Source of the DNA: Bacteroidia bacterium
Lineage (GTDB): Bacteria > Bacteroidota > Bacteroidia > J057
Length of the DNA stretch: 64,000 bases
Direction: 5' to 3'
Assembly: GCA_019695295.1 (NCBI GenBank)
Contig: JAIBAH010000006.1
Span: forward strand, 1 to 64,000
Position numbers and translations under genes: made by a program. The notes under the pieces are model-generated. The model saw only the letters and a list, made by a program, of their open reading frames with translations. It was not told where the DNA came from and did not search any database. Shown one piece after another: positions 52,250-61,400 of the stretch; position 1 is the first letter of the stretch; each line of letters opens with the position of its first letter.

Positions 52250-53005
52250 ATGAGACAATTTCCCGTTTTCCTATTATTTCTTTTGTTCATCCCTGCGGCC
52301 TTTGCCCAGAATAATGTAATAAAATGGAATGTTGCCAGTATTTTTACCGGAAATGTATCCCTGAACTACGAAAGAGTGGTTTATAAAAACTGGACGGTCA
52401 ATTTACACACAAACTATCTGTTTCAGCGCAGGCTTCCGATGTTTATCACCGAAAAAATATGGAAGAATGACGACGCTCAGCACAGGATTACCGTTGGTCA
52501 GCCCCGGTTTTCAGGATTCGGATTTACGCCCGAAGTAAGGTATTATTTTACCGGAAAAAATGACAAACCCGCTCCTTCCGGAATGTATGCTGCCTTGTAT
52601 CTGAGAATCTGGTCTTATTCCGGAAAAATGGCTGTCAACTATAAAGATACCGGAGGCTTTGACACTGATCTCGAAGGAGAAGTCAGATATTATGCCCTGC
52701 GTCCCGGCTTTCAGTGGGGATATCAGTGGCTTATTAACCGCCGGTTTTCTGTGGATGGCTTTTTTGGGGCCAATTATGGTGCAGGGGGAATTCGGGCCAC
52801 TGTCAGGGGAGATTTGGTAACGGATACGTATGATGTTTTTATGAATACGCTTATCGAAGAGGGACAACTCGAAAGCCCTATTGTCCGGAAAATTACGGGG
52901 ATTATAAAAAATAAAATCACGCCCTATGTGGATCATGTATCTTTTGGTACCGGCTTCGGTTGGGGATGGGTAAGAACGGGAGTTACACTTGGATATGCAT
53001 TCTGA
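52250..53005 (+). CDS. DUF3575-like outer-membrane protein
   Basis: 251 residues. The signal peptide is residues 1-19 (FLLFLLFIPAAFAQ). The opening of the mature chain, NVIKWNVASIFTGNVSLNYERVVYKNWTVNLHTNYLF, then TPEVRYYFTGK, is the pattern of DUF3575 barrels (K-x-N-x-x-x-x-x-G-x-x-x-L-x-YE-R-x...PE-x-RYY). It ends in GWGWVRTGVTLGYAF, with a terminal Phe as expected for a BAM substrate. The stop codon lies inside the start of the cysN-like gene (11-nt overlap), so the two are translationally linked. Confidence 0.72.
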   Translation: MRQFPVFLLFLLFIPAAFAQNNVIKWNVASIFTGNVSLNYERVVYKNWTVNLHTNYLFQRRLPMFITEKIWKNDDAQHRITVGQPRFSGFGFTPEVRYYFTGKNDKPAPSGMYAALYLRIWSYSGKMAVNYKDTGGFDTDLEGEVRYYALRPGFQWGYQWLINRRFSVDGFFGANYGAGGIRATVRGDLVTDTYDVFMNTLIEEGQLESPIVRKITGIIKNKITPYVDHVSFGTGFGWGWVRTGVTLGYAF

Positions 53006-54236
53006 ACCCATCAGAATTTATACAGCCGGAAATGTAGATGACGGGAAAAGCACCCTCATTGGCTATCTTTTATATTGCACACAGTCTATTCCCAAAGATA
53101 AATGGGAGGAAATCGAAACCCTCAGCAAAAGAAAAAACTCAGACAGGGTAGATTTATCTTTGCTTACTGACGGCCTGATAGAAGAAAGAGCCAAAGGAAT
53201 CACGATTGACGTAGCCCATATCTATTTTTCTACGGATAAAAGTCAGTTTATTCTTGCCGATACGCCCGGCCACAAGGAGTTTACCCGGAATATGATTACC
53301 GGCGCCTCTTTTTCGGATGTTGCCATCATCATGATTGACGCTCAGAAAGGCATTCAGGAACAAACCCTGAGGCATGCCTATATTACAGGGCTGCTCAATC
53401 TTGGCACAGTGATTTTCTGTGTAAATAAAATGGACCTTATGGACTATGATAAAACAATATTTGATAAAATTCAGTCAGATTTTGCGCCTTATCTGGATAT
53501 TTTCCATAAACAACAAGTGTTCTGGGTTCCGGTTTCAGCTCTTTGGGGAGAAAATGTAGGCTCGCCAAGTCCTAAAATGGAATGGTATCAGGGAAAATCA
53601 CTGCTGGATATTCTGGAAAATATTCTGCCCCCAAAAAGAGAGTCCCATTTCAGGCTTCAGATTCAGCAATCGGTACAGATATCCGGGCAAAAAACGCCCT
53701 TTTATACTGGAATCGTCACCGGAGGGCAGATTTCAGCGGGGGATGAAGTGAGCCTTTTTCCCTCGGGAGAAACAACGACGATAGAAGGCCTTTTTCAGCA
53801 TGGAAAGCCTGTATCTGAAGTCTGTCAGGGTATGTCGGTATCACTGAAGCTGAATACTTCCCGCCCCCTTAAGCGGGGAGAAATGATTGTTCAATATCCC
53901 GGAATGCTGACCCCGGGAAAAACCCTCAGTACAATTTTATGCTGGATGGATGATTTGCCGCTGCAAAAAAACGTGCAGTACAATCTGATAAACGGTAGTG
54001 CTGTAACCCCGGCTACAATTGAGGAAATTCTAAATGAGATTGATATCCTCCGGTTTGGTATAAAAAAAGCAGGAACGACCCTGAATACCAACGATATCGC
54101 TGAAGTCCGGATTACAACGGAAGAGTTTGCGGGGCTGCAACCTTTTGCCGAAAGCAGAAATAACGGCACATTTATTCTTGTTGACCCCTTAAGTTTCCAT
54201 ACAGTAGCCACCGGATTTGTGGTTAGTATTACTTAA
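52995..54236 (+). CDS. cysN: CysN-like sulfate adenylyltransferase GTPase subunit
   Basis: 413 residues from ATG 52995; a TTG two codons upstream is an alternative. The translation-factor-type GTPase motifs are G1 GNVDDGKST near 13, G2 in ERAKGITIDVAH near 63, G3 DTPGHKEFTRNM near 88 and G4 NKMD near 144, followed by two beta-barrel domains. G-N-V-D-D-GKST with IDVA identifies CysN over EF-Tu/SelB. CysN normally forms a heterodimer with CysD to make APS from sulfate and ATP, coupling GTP hydrolysis to the reaction. No cysD, cysC, cysH or transporter gene is in the window; instead it is coupled to an outer-membrane protein gene. Confidence 0.82.
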   Translation: MHSEPIRIYTAGNVDDGKSTLIGYLLYCTQSIPKDKWEEIETLSKRKNSDRVDLSLLTDGLIEERAKGITIDVAHIYFSTDKSQFILADTPGHKEFTRNMITGASFSDVAIIMIDAQKGIQEQTLRHAYITGLLNLGTVIFCVNKMDLMDYDKTIFDKIQSDFAPYLDIFHKQQVFWVPVSALWGENVGSPSPKMEWYQGKSLLDILENILPPKRESHFRLQIQQSVQISGQKTPFYTGIVTGGQISAGDEVSLFPSGETTTIEGLFQHGKPVSEVCQGMSVSLKLNTSRPLKRGEMIVQYPGMLTPGKTLSTILCWMDDLPLQKNVQYNLINGSAVTPATIEEILNEIDILRFGIKKAGTTLNTNDIAEVRITTEEFAGLQPFAESRNNGTFILVDPLSFHTVATGFVVSIT

Positions 54237-55067
54237 TCACTGACCCTGTTTTTGCTTCCACTCCTCGTAGGTTTTCATCGCCTCATCATACGCCTTGCCA
54301 CTAAAAACGAGCCTTGCGGGAAAAGAAAACGAAGTTCCGTCCTTACGGGAAAGAGTAATTTCAAACTCACCACTCCCTTCCATTTTACGGACAGAAGCAT
54401 TATCCCAGTGATTGTCTTTTCCAAAAACATTATTTTTCCAGGGGTCCTGAGTATCTGAATCTCCGGCATACTCCCACTGATGATTTTTATAGGCCATCAG
54501 TTCCGGATGAAGCGCCTCGTTTTCCAGCTTTAACTGAAACGGTTTTCTTTTGGGTTTCTGAGGTTCAGGAATTGCAGGCGTCTGAGATTGAGTCTCTTTT
54601 GTTTTTTCTGCCACCATATCCACAGGGGTTTCAGGCACTGCTGTTTTCGGAGTTGCCTTCTCTTTCTTTATTTCAGGAGCAGCAATATTTCTTTCCGGCT
54701 TTGGCGCTGTGGCTACCGGTTTTTCTGTATTTACTACTGAAGGTGCTTTGCCCGTATCAGGGACTGCCCCCCCAACATTCTGATTGGTTTCAGTATTAGC
54801 GACAGTTTCCTGGTCTGCATTTTCCTTTTTCTGAAATAAGGAAGGATACACCAGAAAAAAGCCTAAAATAAAACAGGCTGCAACACCTGAAACATAGTAA
54901 TACAATTTTTTCACTGATGCTTTGGGAGTTCCCTCCTTTTCCTCCGGCCGCTTTCGGGGAGATTGCCGGGTATTATAGGCGGCAAGCAAGGCGCCAAAGT
55001 CCTTATGCCTTTCTATTTCCTTTTCAGTGGGCAACTTCCGGTCAATATATATTTTATTTTCTTTCAT
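54237..55067 (-). CDS. Membrane protein, probable anti-sigma partner
   Basis: 276 residues. The N-terminal cytosolic part is basic (about 1-52); one membrane helix follows (about 56-76, YYYVSGVAACFILGFFLVYP), then a Pro/Lys/Glu/Thr-rich periplasmic linker (about 85-180) and a small beta domain (FEITLSRKDGTSFSFPARLVFSGKAYDEAM). No zinc-binding anti-sigma motif is seen. The call rests on location, 52 bp downstream of an ECF sigma gene on the same strand, and on the cytosol-helix-periplasm topology common to ECF regulators. Confidence 0.55.
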   Translation of the reverse strand: MKENKIYIDRKLPTEKEIERHKDFGALLAAYNTRQSPRKRPEEKEGTPKASVKKLYYYVSGVAACFILGFFLVYPSLFQKKENADQETVANTETNQNVGGAVPDTGKAPSVVNTEKPVATAPKPERNIAAPEIKKEKATPKTAVPETPVDMVAEKTKETQSQTPAIPEPQKPKRKPFQLKLENEALHPELMAYKNHQWEYAGDSDTQDPWKNNVFGKDNHWDNASVRKMEGSGEFEITLSRKDGTSFSFPARLVFSGKAYDEAMKTYEEWKQKQGQ

Positions 55068-55119
55068 ATCTTTTTATTTGTAAAACCTTATATCATAAGC
55101 CATTAATATTTGAAAAACC

Positions 55120-55686
55120 TTATCCTTCGGTCCTTCTGAACTGCTTTTTCATTTTATCCAGAATCCGGTAGGTTTTCACTTTCGCGTTATTCTCCGTAAT
55201 TCCAAGAATATCAGCCACCTCTTTGAAAGGCATTCCCTCAAAAAACCGAAGAGAAATCAACTGCATATCATCCGGGTCCAGTTTCTGAAGAATCGTACTC
55301 AGTTGTTTTACCATATCTTCCGAAACGATTGCGTCCGTCTCCTCCAGCATTTCTGCAATCTGAACTTTACCCACACTCTCCGTCAACTGAGATTTATCTT
55401 TTCTGTAATACATATTCACCTCGTTGAGGGCAATCCGGTATAGCCACGCTGCAAAGGGAACTCCCTGGAAAGAAAATTTGCCGATATTGGTCAGTGCCTT
55501 AAGAAAGGTCTGTGCAGTAATATCCACGGCTTCATCCTCTTCTTCTACTCTCTTAAAGATAAATAAAAATATCCGGTTATAGTAGAAGTTGTAAATTTCC
55601 CCGAAAGCGCCGGGGTCTTTTTGAGAGGCTTCTATCCATTTTTGTTCCTTAATAAGCTGAGATTCTGATATGTGATATGATGCCAC
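55120..55686 (-). CDS. ECF-type RNA polymerase sigma factor
   Basis: 188 residues. Region 2 (about 25-95) reads FGEIYNFYYNRIFLFIFKRVEEEDEAVDITAQTFLKAL and FAAWLYRIALNEVNMYYRK. Region 4 (about 120-180) reads LDPDDMQLISLRFFEGMPFKEVADILGITENNAKVKTYRILDKMKK, the helix-turn-helix that contacts -35 DNA. Its promoter specificity is unknown. It is followed on the same strand by a single-span membrane protein that may hold it inactive. A possible -7 box TAATTTTG (55733-55740, minus) lies about 50 nt upstream. Confidence 0.87.
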   Translation of the reverse strand: MASYHISESQLIKEQKWIEASQKDPGAFGEIYNFYYNRIFLFIFKRVEEEDEAVDITAQTFLKALTNIGKFSFQGVPFAAWLYRIALNEVNMYYRKDKSQLTESVGKVQIAEMLEETDAIVSEDMVKQLSTILQKLDPDDMQLISLRFFEGMPFKEVADILGITENNAKVKTYRILDKMKKQFRRTEG

Positions 55687-55740
55687 TTATTTTTTTCTTT
55701 TTTTTAAATAATTTTATACCATAATGATTCAGCAAAATTA

Positions 55741-56103
55741 ACGAATATTTTTTAGAAATTTAAACAGTAAAAAGAAATCCCCTCCATTGCCTTATTGAAT
55801 CAGGGAAGTACACAGCGTACCGTTTAGCACTTATAATGCAGGATTTACCAAAAGATACACCCAAATTCCCAAAAAACTTCATGCCGATTATTTTTTAAAG
55901 GAAAAATCCTTCCCTAAAAAGTAAAAACCTGCTTTTTTTACAATAAATATTAAAAACGTCCTGAATTCAGGTAAAAATAATGCAGGGGTTATATGAAATT
56001 GTAAATAAAACTCGTTGATTTGCCTTCCAAAACGGGAAAAGTAGTAAAAATTCAAAAACTTAAACCCCGATTCCCCGTTTTACCATTATATTTAGACAAT
56101 AAT
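55741..56103. other. Intergenic region between the sigma and cdsA genes
   Basis: 363 bp, divergent. An 8-bp inverted repeat, AAAACGGG and CCCGTTTT, with a long loop lies just before the cdsA start. No gene is supported; the 28 codons open upstream of the cdsA ATG have no family support. Confidence 0.4.
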
Positions 56104-56529
56104 ATGAAGAGTAACTTGTTCAAAAGAATCATAAGTGGGCTGATACTGATGGGAACGCTGATTCCAATCATCATCTTTAGCAGCAAAATCCTGATTGCTT
56201 TGATGATGATTGCTTCTTTGGTCGCACTATATGAATACGGGCTTCTGACCGAAATAAAAAAAGGACATCTTGTTGCCGGAATTATTTGGGGAGCAATACT
56301 CTGGGGTTCCGTTTTAGTGGATTTTCATCCGGTTTCATTTGCCTCGCTTACTGTACCTGTGATTGGCCTGTTGGTTTTGCTGGATAAAACAGCGGTTACT
56401 ACCGGCTTAACCACCATTTCATTATGGTCAATCGGAATCCTCTATTGTGTTGTGCCCTTTATTTTTGCCTATCTTGCTTTTTTTCAGAGCGGACACCCCT
56501 ATGACTGGAGATTGCCTCTTGAATTGTAA
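56104..56529 (+). pseudogene. cdsA: cdsA, N-terminal half before a frameshift
   Basis: From ATG 56104 the frame encodes the hydrophobic helices of phosphatidate cytidylyltransferase (RIISGLILMGTLIPIIIF, VALYEYGLL, LWSIGILYCVVPFIFAYLAF). It then ends abruptly in DWRLPLEL and TAA. Homologues continue PLG-I, followed by a W/N-x-x-D-T-x-AY-x-x-G segment. That continuation is present here in another frame (next entry). One missing base at about 56521 (CTTGAATT for an expected CTTGGAATT) explains the break. CdsA makes CDP-diacylglycerol, the precursor of all bacterial phospholipids, and is normally essential, so a sequencing or assembly error is the simplest explanation. Confidence 0.75.
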
Positions 56530-56894
56530 TGATTAACTATATGTCCGACACACTGGCTTATTTTTCAGGGAAATATCTTGGAAAACATCTTTTTTCTCCC
56601 AGTATCAGCCCCAAAAAAACATGGGAAGGAGTAGCCGGAGGATTTACCGGAGCCTGGATTATGGGAATCGGAATGCTTTACTTCGCCGGAGAGGTACACT
56701 GGAACTGGCTGATTCTCTCTGCAATCATCAGTATTTTCAATCAGCCTGGGGATTTGATTGAGTCCGTCATCAAAAGAAGTGTAAATAAAAAGGATTCCGG
56801 CAATTTAATTCCCGGTCATGGAGGGATTCTGGACAGAGTAGATAGTTTATTAACAATTTTTCCAATAATTTATTTTTATCAAACTTTTACATAA
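56529..56894 (+). pseudogene. cdsA: cdsA, C-terminal catalytic half after a frameshift
   Basis: 121 codons carrying the catalytic core of phosphatidate cytidylyltransferase: SDTLAYFSGKYLGKH, SISPKKTWEG, and the signature QPGDLIESVIKRSVNKKDSG plus IPGHGGILDRVDS (S/P-x-GD-x-x-ES-x-x-KR-x-x-x-x-KD-x(8)-GHGG-x-x-DR-x-D). All metal- and substrate-binding residues of the signature are intact, which argues for recent breakage or an error rather than decay. The ATG at 56529 is a Met codon internal to the original gene and is an unlikely natural start. Confidence 0.75.
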
Positions 56895-57012
56895 ACAGCA
56901 ATAAATTCTACAACTTATTAATAAATAGCAGAAATTTATTTTAATCTTTTAATTTATAGGGATTTTTACAGTAAACTATTGATTCATAAAAAATTACCTT
57001 ATACAATAAAGA

Positions 57013-57044
57013 TTTGAATAAGAAGAAAGCATTCTGTAAATTTG
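57013..57044 (+). promoter_or_regulatory. gdhA promoter
   Basis: TTTG (57013-57016), 20-nt spacer, TAAATTTG (57037-57044), both consensus. The start near 57050 gives a leader of about 53 nt that is A/T-rich. Confidence 0.75.
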
Positions 57045-57102
57045 CACACTTTTTTAAAAATAACATATTAACAAAAATACATTTTATTTTTTAGTTTATC
57101 CA

Positions 57103-58365
57103 ATGGCAAATACATCACAAAAATTATCACCTTTCGCTTCGTTTATGGCGAGATTAACCAAAGCCGCAGAAGTACTGAAACTGGAGCAACGTTATCTGGA
57201 CATCCTGAGTAATCCTGAAAAAATCAACATCGTAAGTCTTCCGGTAAAAATGGATGACGGAAGCGTAAAAGTATTTGAAGGATATCGTGTAATTCACTCT
57301 ACCGTTATGGGGCCTTCCAAAGGAGGGATTCGTTACGCTGACTTCGTGGACCTGGATGAAGTAAAAGCACTGGCAGCATGGATGACCCTGAAATGTGCCG
57401 TAGTAGGCCTTCCTTACGGGGGTGCAAAAGGCGGAATTACCCTGAATCCTAAAAAAATGAGTGAAGGAGAACTCGAAAGGGTAACCCGTGCCTATACCCG
57501 TTCTTTAAAAGACATCTTTGGGGTAGATACAGATATTCCTGCACCGGATATGAATACAAGCGGACGTGAGATGGCGTGGATTGCCCATGAATATGCCCGT
57601 TTGAAAGGCGGAAATTTCCCCGGAGTTATTACAGGAAAACCGCTTGACCTTGGCGGTTCCAAAGGACGTGCTCAGGCTACCGGTTTTGGCGTTATGCTTA
57701 CCTGTATGCATGCCCTGAAAAAGTTAGGAATTGACCCTAAAAAACAAACGGTTACCTGCGCGGTACATGGTTTCGGTAACGTAGGTAGCTGGGCTGCCAA
57801 ACTGATGGAAGAACAAGGGTTGAAAATTGTGGCTATCGGTGATCATACCGGTGGTTATTACAACGAAAACGGACTGAATATCGCTGAAGCTTTTGATTAT
57901 GTAACTGCAAACAAAAGTCTTGAAGGATACAAAGGGGGTAAATCCATCTCCAACGGAGAATTATTAACACTGAATGTGGATGTGCTTTCTCCTTCCGCTA
58001 TTGAAAACTGTATCACGCTGGAAAATGCGAAGGATATCAAGGCAAAAATCATCGTTGAGGGAGCCAATGGACCGGTAGCGGCTGAAGCAGACGCTGTATT
58101 GAATGAAAAAGGAATTTTTATCGTTCCTGACGTTCTTGCAAATGCCGGCGGAGTAACCGTTTCATACCTTGAGTGGTGTCAGAACCGTTTCGGATACTAT
58201 TATTCTGAGGAAGAAGTACTTAAAATGGCTGAACCAATGCTTTCCAATGCTTTTGAAAGAGTATATGACGCACACAAAAAACATAATACTCCTATGCGTA
58301 TCGCAGCTTACATCGTAGCAGTAGAGCGTGTTTCCAAAGGAATTCAAATGCAGGGAGAATATTAA
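57103..58365 (+). CDS. gdhA: Glutamate dehydrogenase (Glu/Leu/Phe/Val family)
   Basis: 420 residues, the usual length of hexameric class I GDH. It interconverts glutamate and 2-oxoglutarate plus ammonia with NAD(P). The substrate domain has GPSKGGIRY near 67, then LPYGGAKGGI with the catalytic Lys near 110, and DIPAPDMNTSGREMAWI with the catalytic Asp near 150. The Rossmann domain begins TVTCAVHGFGNVGSWAAKLM near 223 (GxGxxG type), and ANAGGVTVSYLEWCQN near 348 contacts substrate. Codon use is strongly biased, and the promoter and terminator are both strong, consistent with high expression. Monocistronic. Confidence 0.95.
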   Translation: MANTSQKLSPFASFMARLTKAAEVLKLEQRYLDILSNPEKINIVSLPVKMDDGSVKVFEGYRVIHSTVMGPSKGGIRYADFVDLDEVKALAAWMTLKCAVVGLPYGGAKGGITLNPKKMSEGELERVTRAYTRSLKDIFGVDTDIPAPDMNTSGREMAWIAHEYARLKGGNFPGVITGKPLDLGGSKGRAQATGFGVMLTCMHALKKLGIDPKKQTVTCAVHGFGNVGSWAAKLMEEQGLKIVAIGDHTGGYYNENGLNIAEAFDYVTANKSLEGYKGGKSISNGELLTLNVDVLSPSAIENCITLENAKDIKAKIIVEGANGPVAAEADAVLNEKGIFIVPDVLANAGGVTVSYLEWCQNRFGYYYSEEEVLKMAEPMLSNAFERVYDAHKKHNTPMRIAAYIVAVERVSKGIQMQGEY

Positions 58366-58394
58366 TTTACCGCACTGATATCAATACTATTTCA

Positions 58395-58436
58395 TAAAAA
58401 AAGAGGCTGTCCGAAAAGGTTCAGCCTCTTTTTTAT
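58395..58436. terminator. Bidirectional terminator between gdhA and the T9SS giant gene
   Basis: AAAAAAGAGGCTG pairs with CAGCCTCTTTTTT (about 58397-58409 and 58422-58434), flanked by A and T runs so that both converging transcripts can stop. Confidence 0.85.
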
Positions 58437-58459
58437 TTCGTCATGATGCTCAAAACAAA

Positions 58460-61400
58460 TTAATAAATCACCCACTTGTGATTCAGCTGTGTTTCTCCAT
58501 CATCCCATGTAACCATATAAATCCCTTTTTCCAGCCCCTTTACCTCAAGTAAAGTGCGGGAAACATTCTCATCCACAGAATATGTTTTCACAACCTGCCC
58601 CTTTACATCCCGGATGCTGATAGTTGTTTTTCCGGCAGAAACAGGATGCTCGAGGGTAGAAGTCAGGACAGAAGGATTGGGATACAAATATAATTCGTTG
58701 CTGATATTGATTCTCAGTACCACCACTGAACTGTATTCAAAAGAACCATCTGTATCAATCATTTTGATTCGGTAATAATTATTTCCCGGCAAAGGAGTAT
58801 GATGAATAAACCTGTATTGCTGATCATAGCCACTGACTGCGGTTGCTTCTACTGAGCCAATCGATTCAAAGAGCAGTGCGTCTGTTGAATATTCCACTTC
58901 GAAATGAGAAAGATTCAGTTCCATTTGTGTTTCCCAGAAAAGCAATGATTTTTCGTTTTCGAGTACGCCCTTGAAATGAGAAAGCACAACGGGGAAAACA
59001 ACCGGAGGCTGAATAGCAAAATTCACATTCGAAATATTATCTGTACTTCCTACCACAACTGAATTGATAATCCCGTTGGTACTACCGTCTCCGGCAGCGG
59101 TTTGGCCTTCCGCCGTATGTATCCAGCTAAATCCACTGGATGTAGGCAGCGTAACGTCAGGCATAGTAACAGAACCGGGTGAAAGGCTACTCTGTGTACT
59201 CAAATAAACTGAGTAAGTATTGGGGGCAAAATTCCCGGTAAATGAATAAGTACCGTCAGGATTGACCGCAACCGTTTGAACTACGCAGGCCGTGCCCGAA
59301 CCAGATACCAGATAAGCATACAATTGTACTCCGTTAGGATTATTAATTCCAGTCCCGTCTATGTTTCCTCCATCAGGGTCATTATATACCGTCCCGGAAA
59401 TACTGATAGAACAATTTGTCGGGGTAGCAAAGGCGGCTAAATCCAAAGGGAAAGGATAGGTTGTACAATTTCCGTCATCTTCCGTTTTTACGCCAAAGCT
59501 ATTTCCGGGGATATAACTATTGATATAATTCGCAGGAACGCCATATTCTACCCATCCGGTCATTTCATTGGTATAAGCCGCAGGAACATAAGTCTTGTCT
59601 GCTCCTATTATATAAGGAGGAACCGTTAATCCGTTTATGCTTGCATATTCAGGATATCCTCCTGTAATACTAACCGTACCAAAATAGCGGTCAGGGCAGG
59701 AATTAATCCCATTTTGAGCACACGAAGCAGTGATTGTTTCAACAATAGGATTTAATACTACAAAAGTTGCAGCATTATTCGACAAAGAACCACATTCATT
59801 GAGCATGAGTGCTACGAGAGTGGTACCCGGAGTGGGTGCTGTAGTGCTTACGCTATTAAAATAATATCCATAAACACTGTAGGTGCCTGATACAACCGGG
59901 CTGAAAGAAGGCGTAATCGGCGTATTGGTAACATTTGTGTGGCTTGCAGGTGTAACTACCTGAACGATAACGCCTGAGGGATTTACCACTAAGTAACGCC
60001 ACTGATATACATTTGCAGGACTATTCACCGGGAAGAAATTGCTGACAATAGCAGTCATGGTTTGTCCGGGTTGAAGCTGAACGGGAGTAGCAGCTGCGAA
60101 ATCACCGGTATAAGTATTCATGAATTTACATCCGGAAAGTGAGATTTTTCCAATATCAGAGAAAGTAATACAGTTGGAAGTGCTTGTAGGATTAACCGGA
60201 CAAGAAGCCGGAATTGCAGGCTCTGTATAAGCATAGGCTGTTACAGGTGCACTGAACTCGCCCATCCAGAAGTCATCCACAGTGGTCACGGCATTGGAGG
60301 TAGCAGTGGAAGCCAGAAGAAATCCGGTAAAAGGCAAAGACGTTCCGGTAATGTCATCCACTCCGCTAACCGCAACCGTTGCATTGGCGGCATAAGTTCC
60401 ACCCGGGTTTGCTCCTACCCCAATCGTACTGGTCTTGACCGGCCTAGGGTCTCTTCCAAAGCCAGTTATACTGCTGTTGTCACTGTAGTAAAACTTAAAC
60501 TCTTTCGAGGTTGGATTAAAGGTCACGAGTAGAGCAAGGGGGCCGAAGCCGGTATAGGAAAATGCAGACCCTATTTGGATAATAGTCGGGGAAGTTGCTG
60601 CTGTAATCCCTCCACTAAACCGAACCAACTCAATCGAAGTACCGAAGCGAAAACGCACTGCATACCCTGAGGCGGTCGGAGAAGCAGGATTGCTCTCACT
60701 GCATGAAAGAATAAAAAAAGTTCTTCTCGCTGTATTCGGACTGCTTTGACCCAGATTGATTGCCCAGCCCTTGATATTTCCTGAGGCCAGATTACTGAAA
60801 AGGCTTGTCGTGGTAGCATATCTTACCCCGGATCCACTTCCATTTGGCATATTTATCTGGAGGGAATTTCCGGTGATGGTAGTTGTACCTGAGGCCGGAG
60901 CCAGTTGTGTATTCCCCAAAGTATAGCCGGACAGGTCTGTTGGCTGGTTGAATAAATTCCATTCTGTCCAGTCATTGAGATGACCATTACCCGTCACTGA
61001 TGAAGAGACACCCAGATTAGCAAAAATTCTGGAGGGAATGGAATTCCCTGTACCATAGAGGTTTACTCCCAAATTCTGAGAAGAGCCATTGACATCTCCC
61101 GTATAAATAGCTGATCCTCCGATATTAAGGTTTGGGTTATCCGCCAGAATATTGTTCACGAACGAATCTCTTACAGCTGCCAGTTGTCTGATATAGGTCG
61201 TTCCGTTGTAAACCCACATTGTGCTGTCTGTACCCATATACTGCACCTGAGTATTACCCGGTAAAGCAGGAGGTGGTGTTATATTGGGATTTGCTCCGGT
61301 CAGGTGAACAAAATTAAAGTTGGTATAGGAATGCTCGGAAAGGTAAATCGCAGCACCTGCCCCCGAGCCCGAAGCAGGGAGAGAGGTTCCCGAGTTTGCT

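Noticed and set aside
52995-54236. Elongation factor Tu or SelB
   Set aside because: The G1 motif GNVDDGKST and the following spacing are those of CysN, and the C-terminal domains do not read as EF-Tu.
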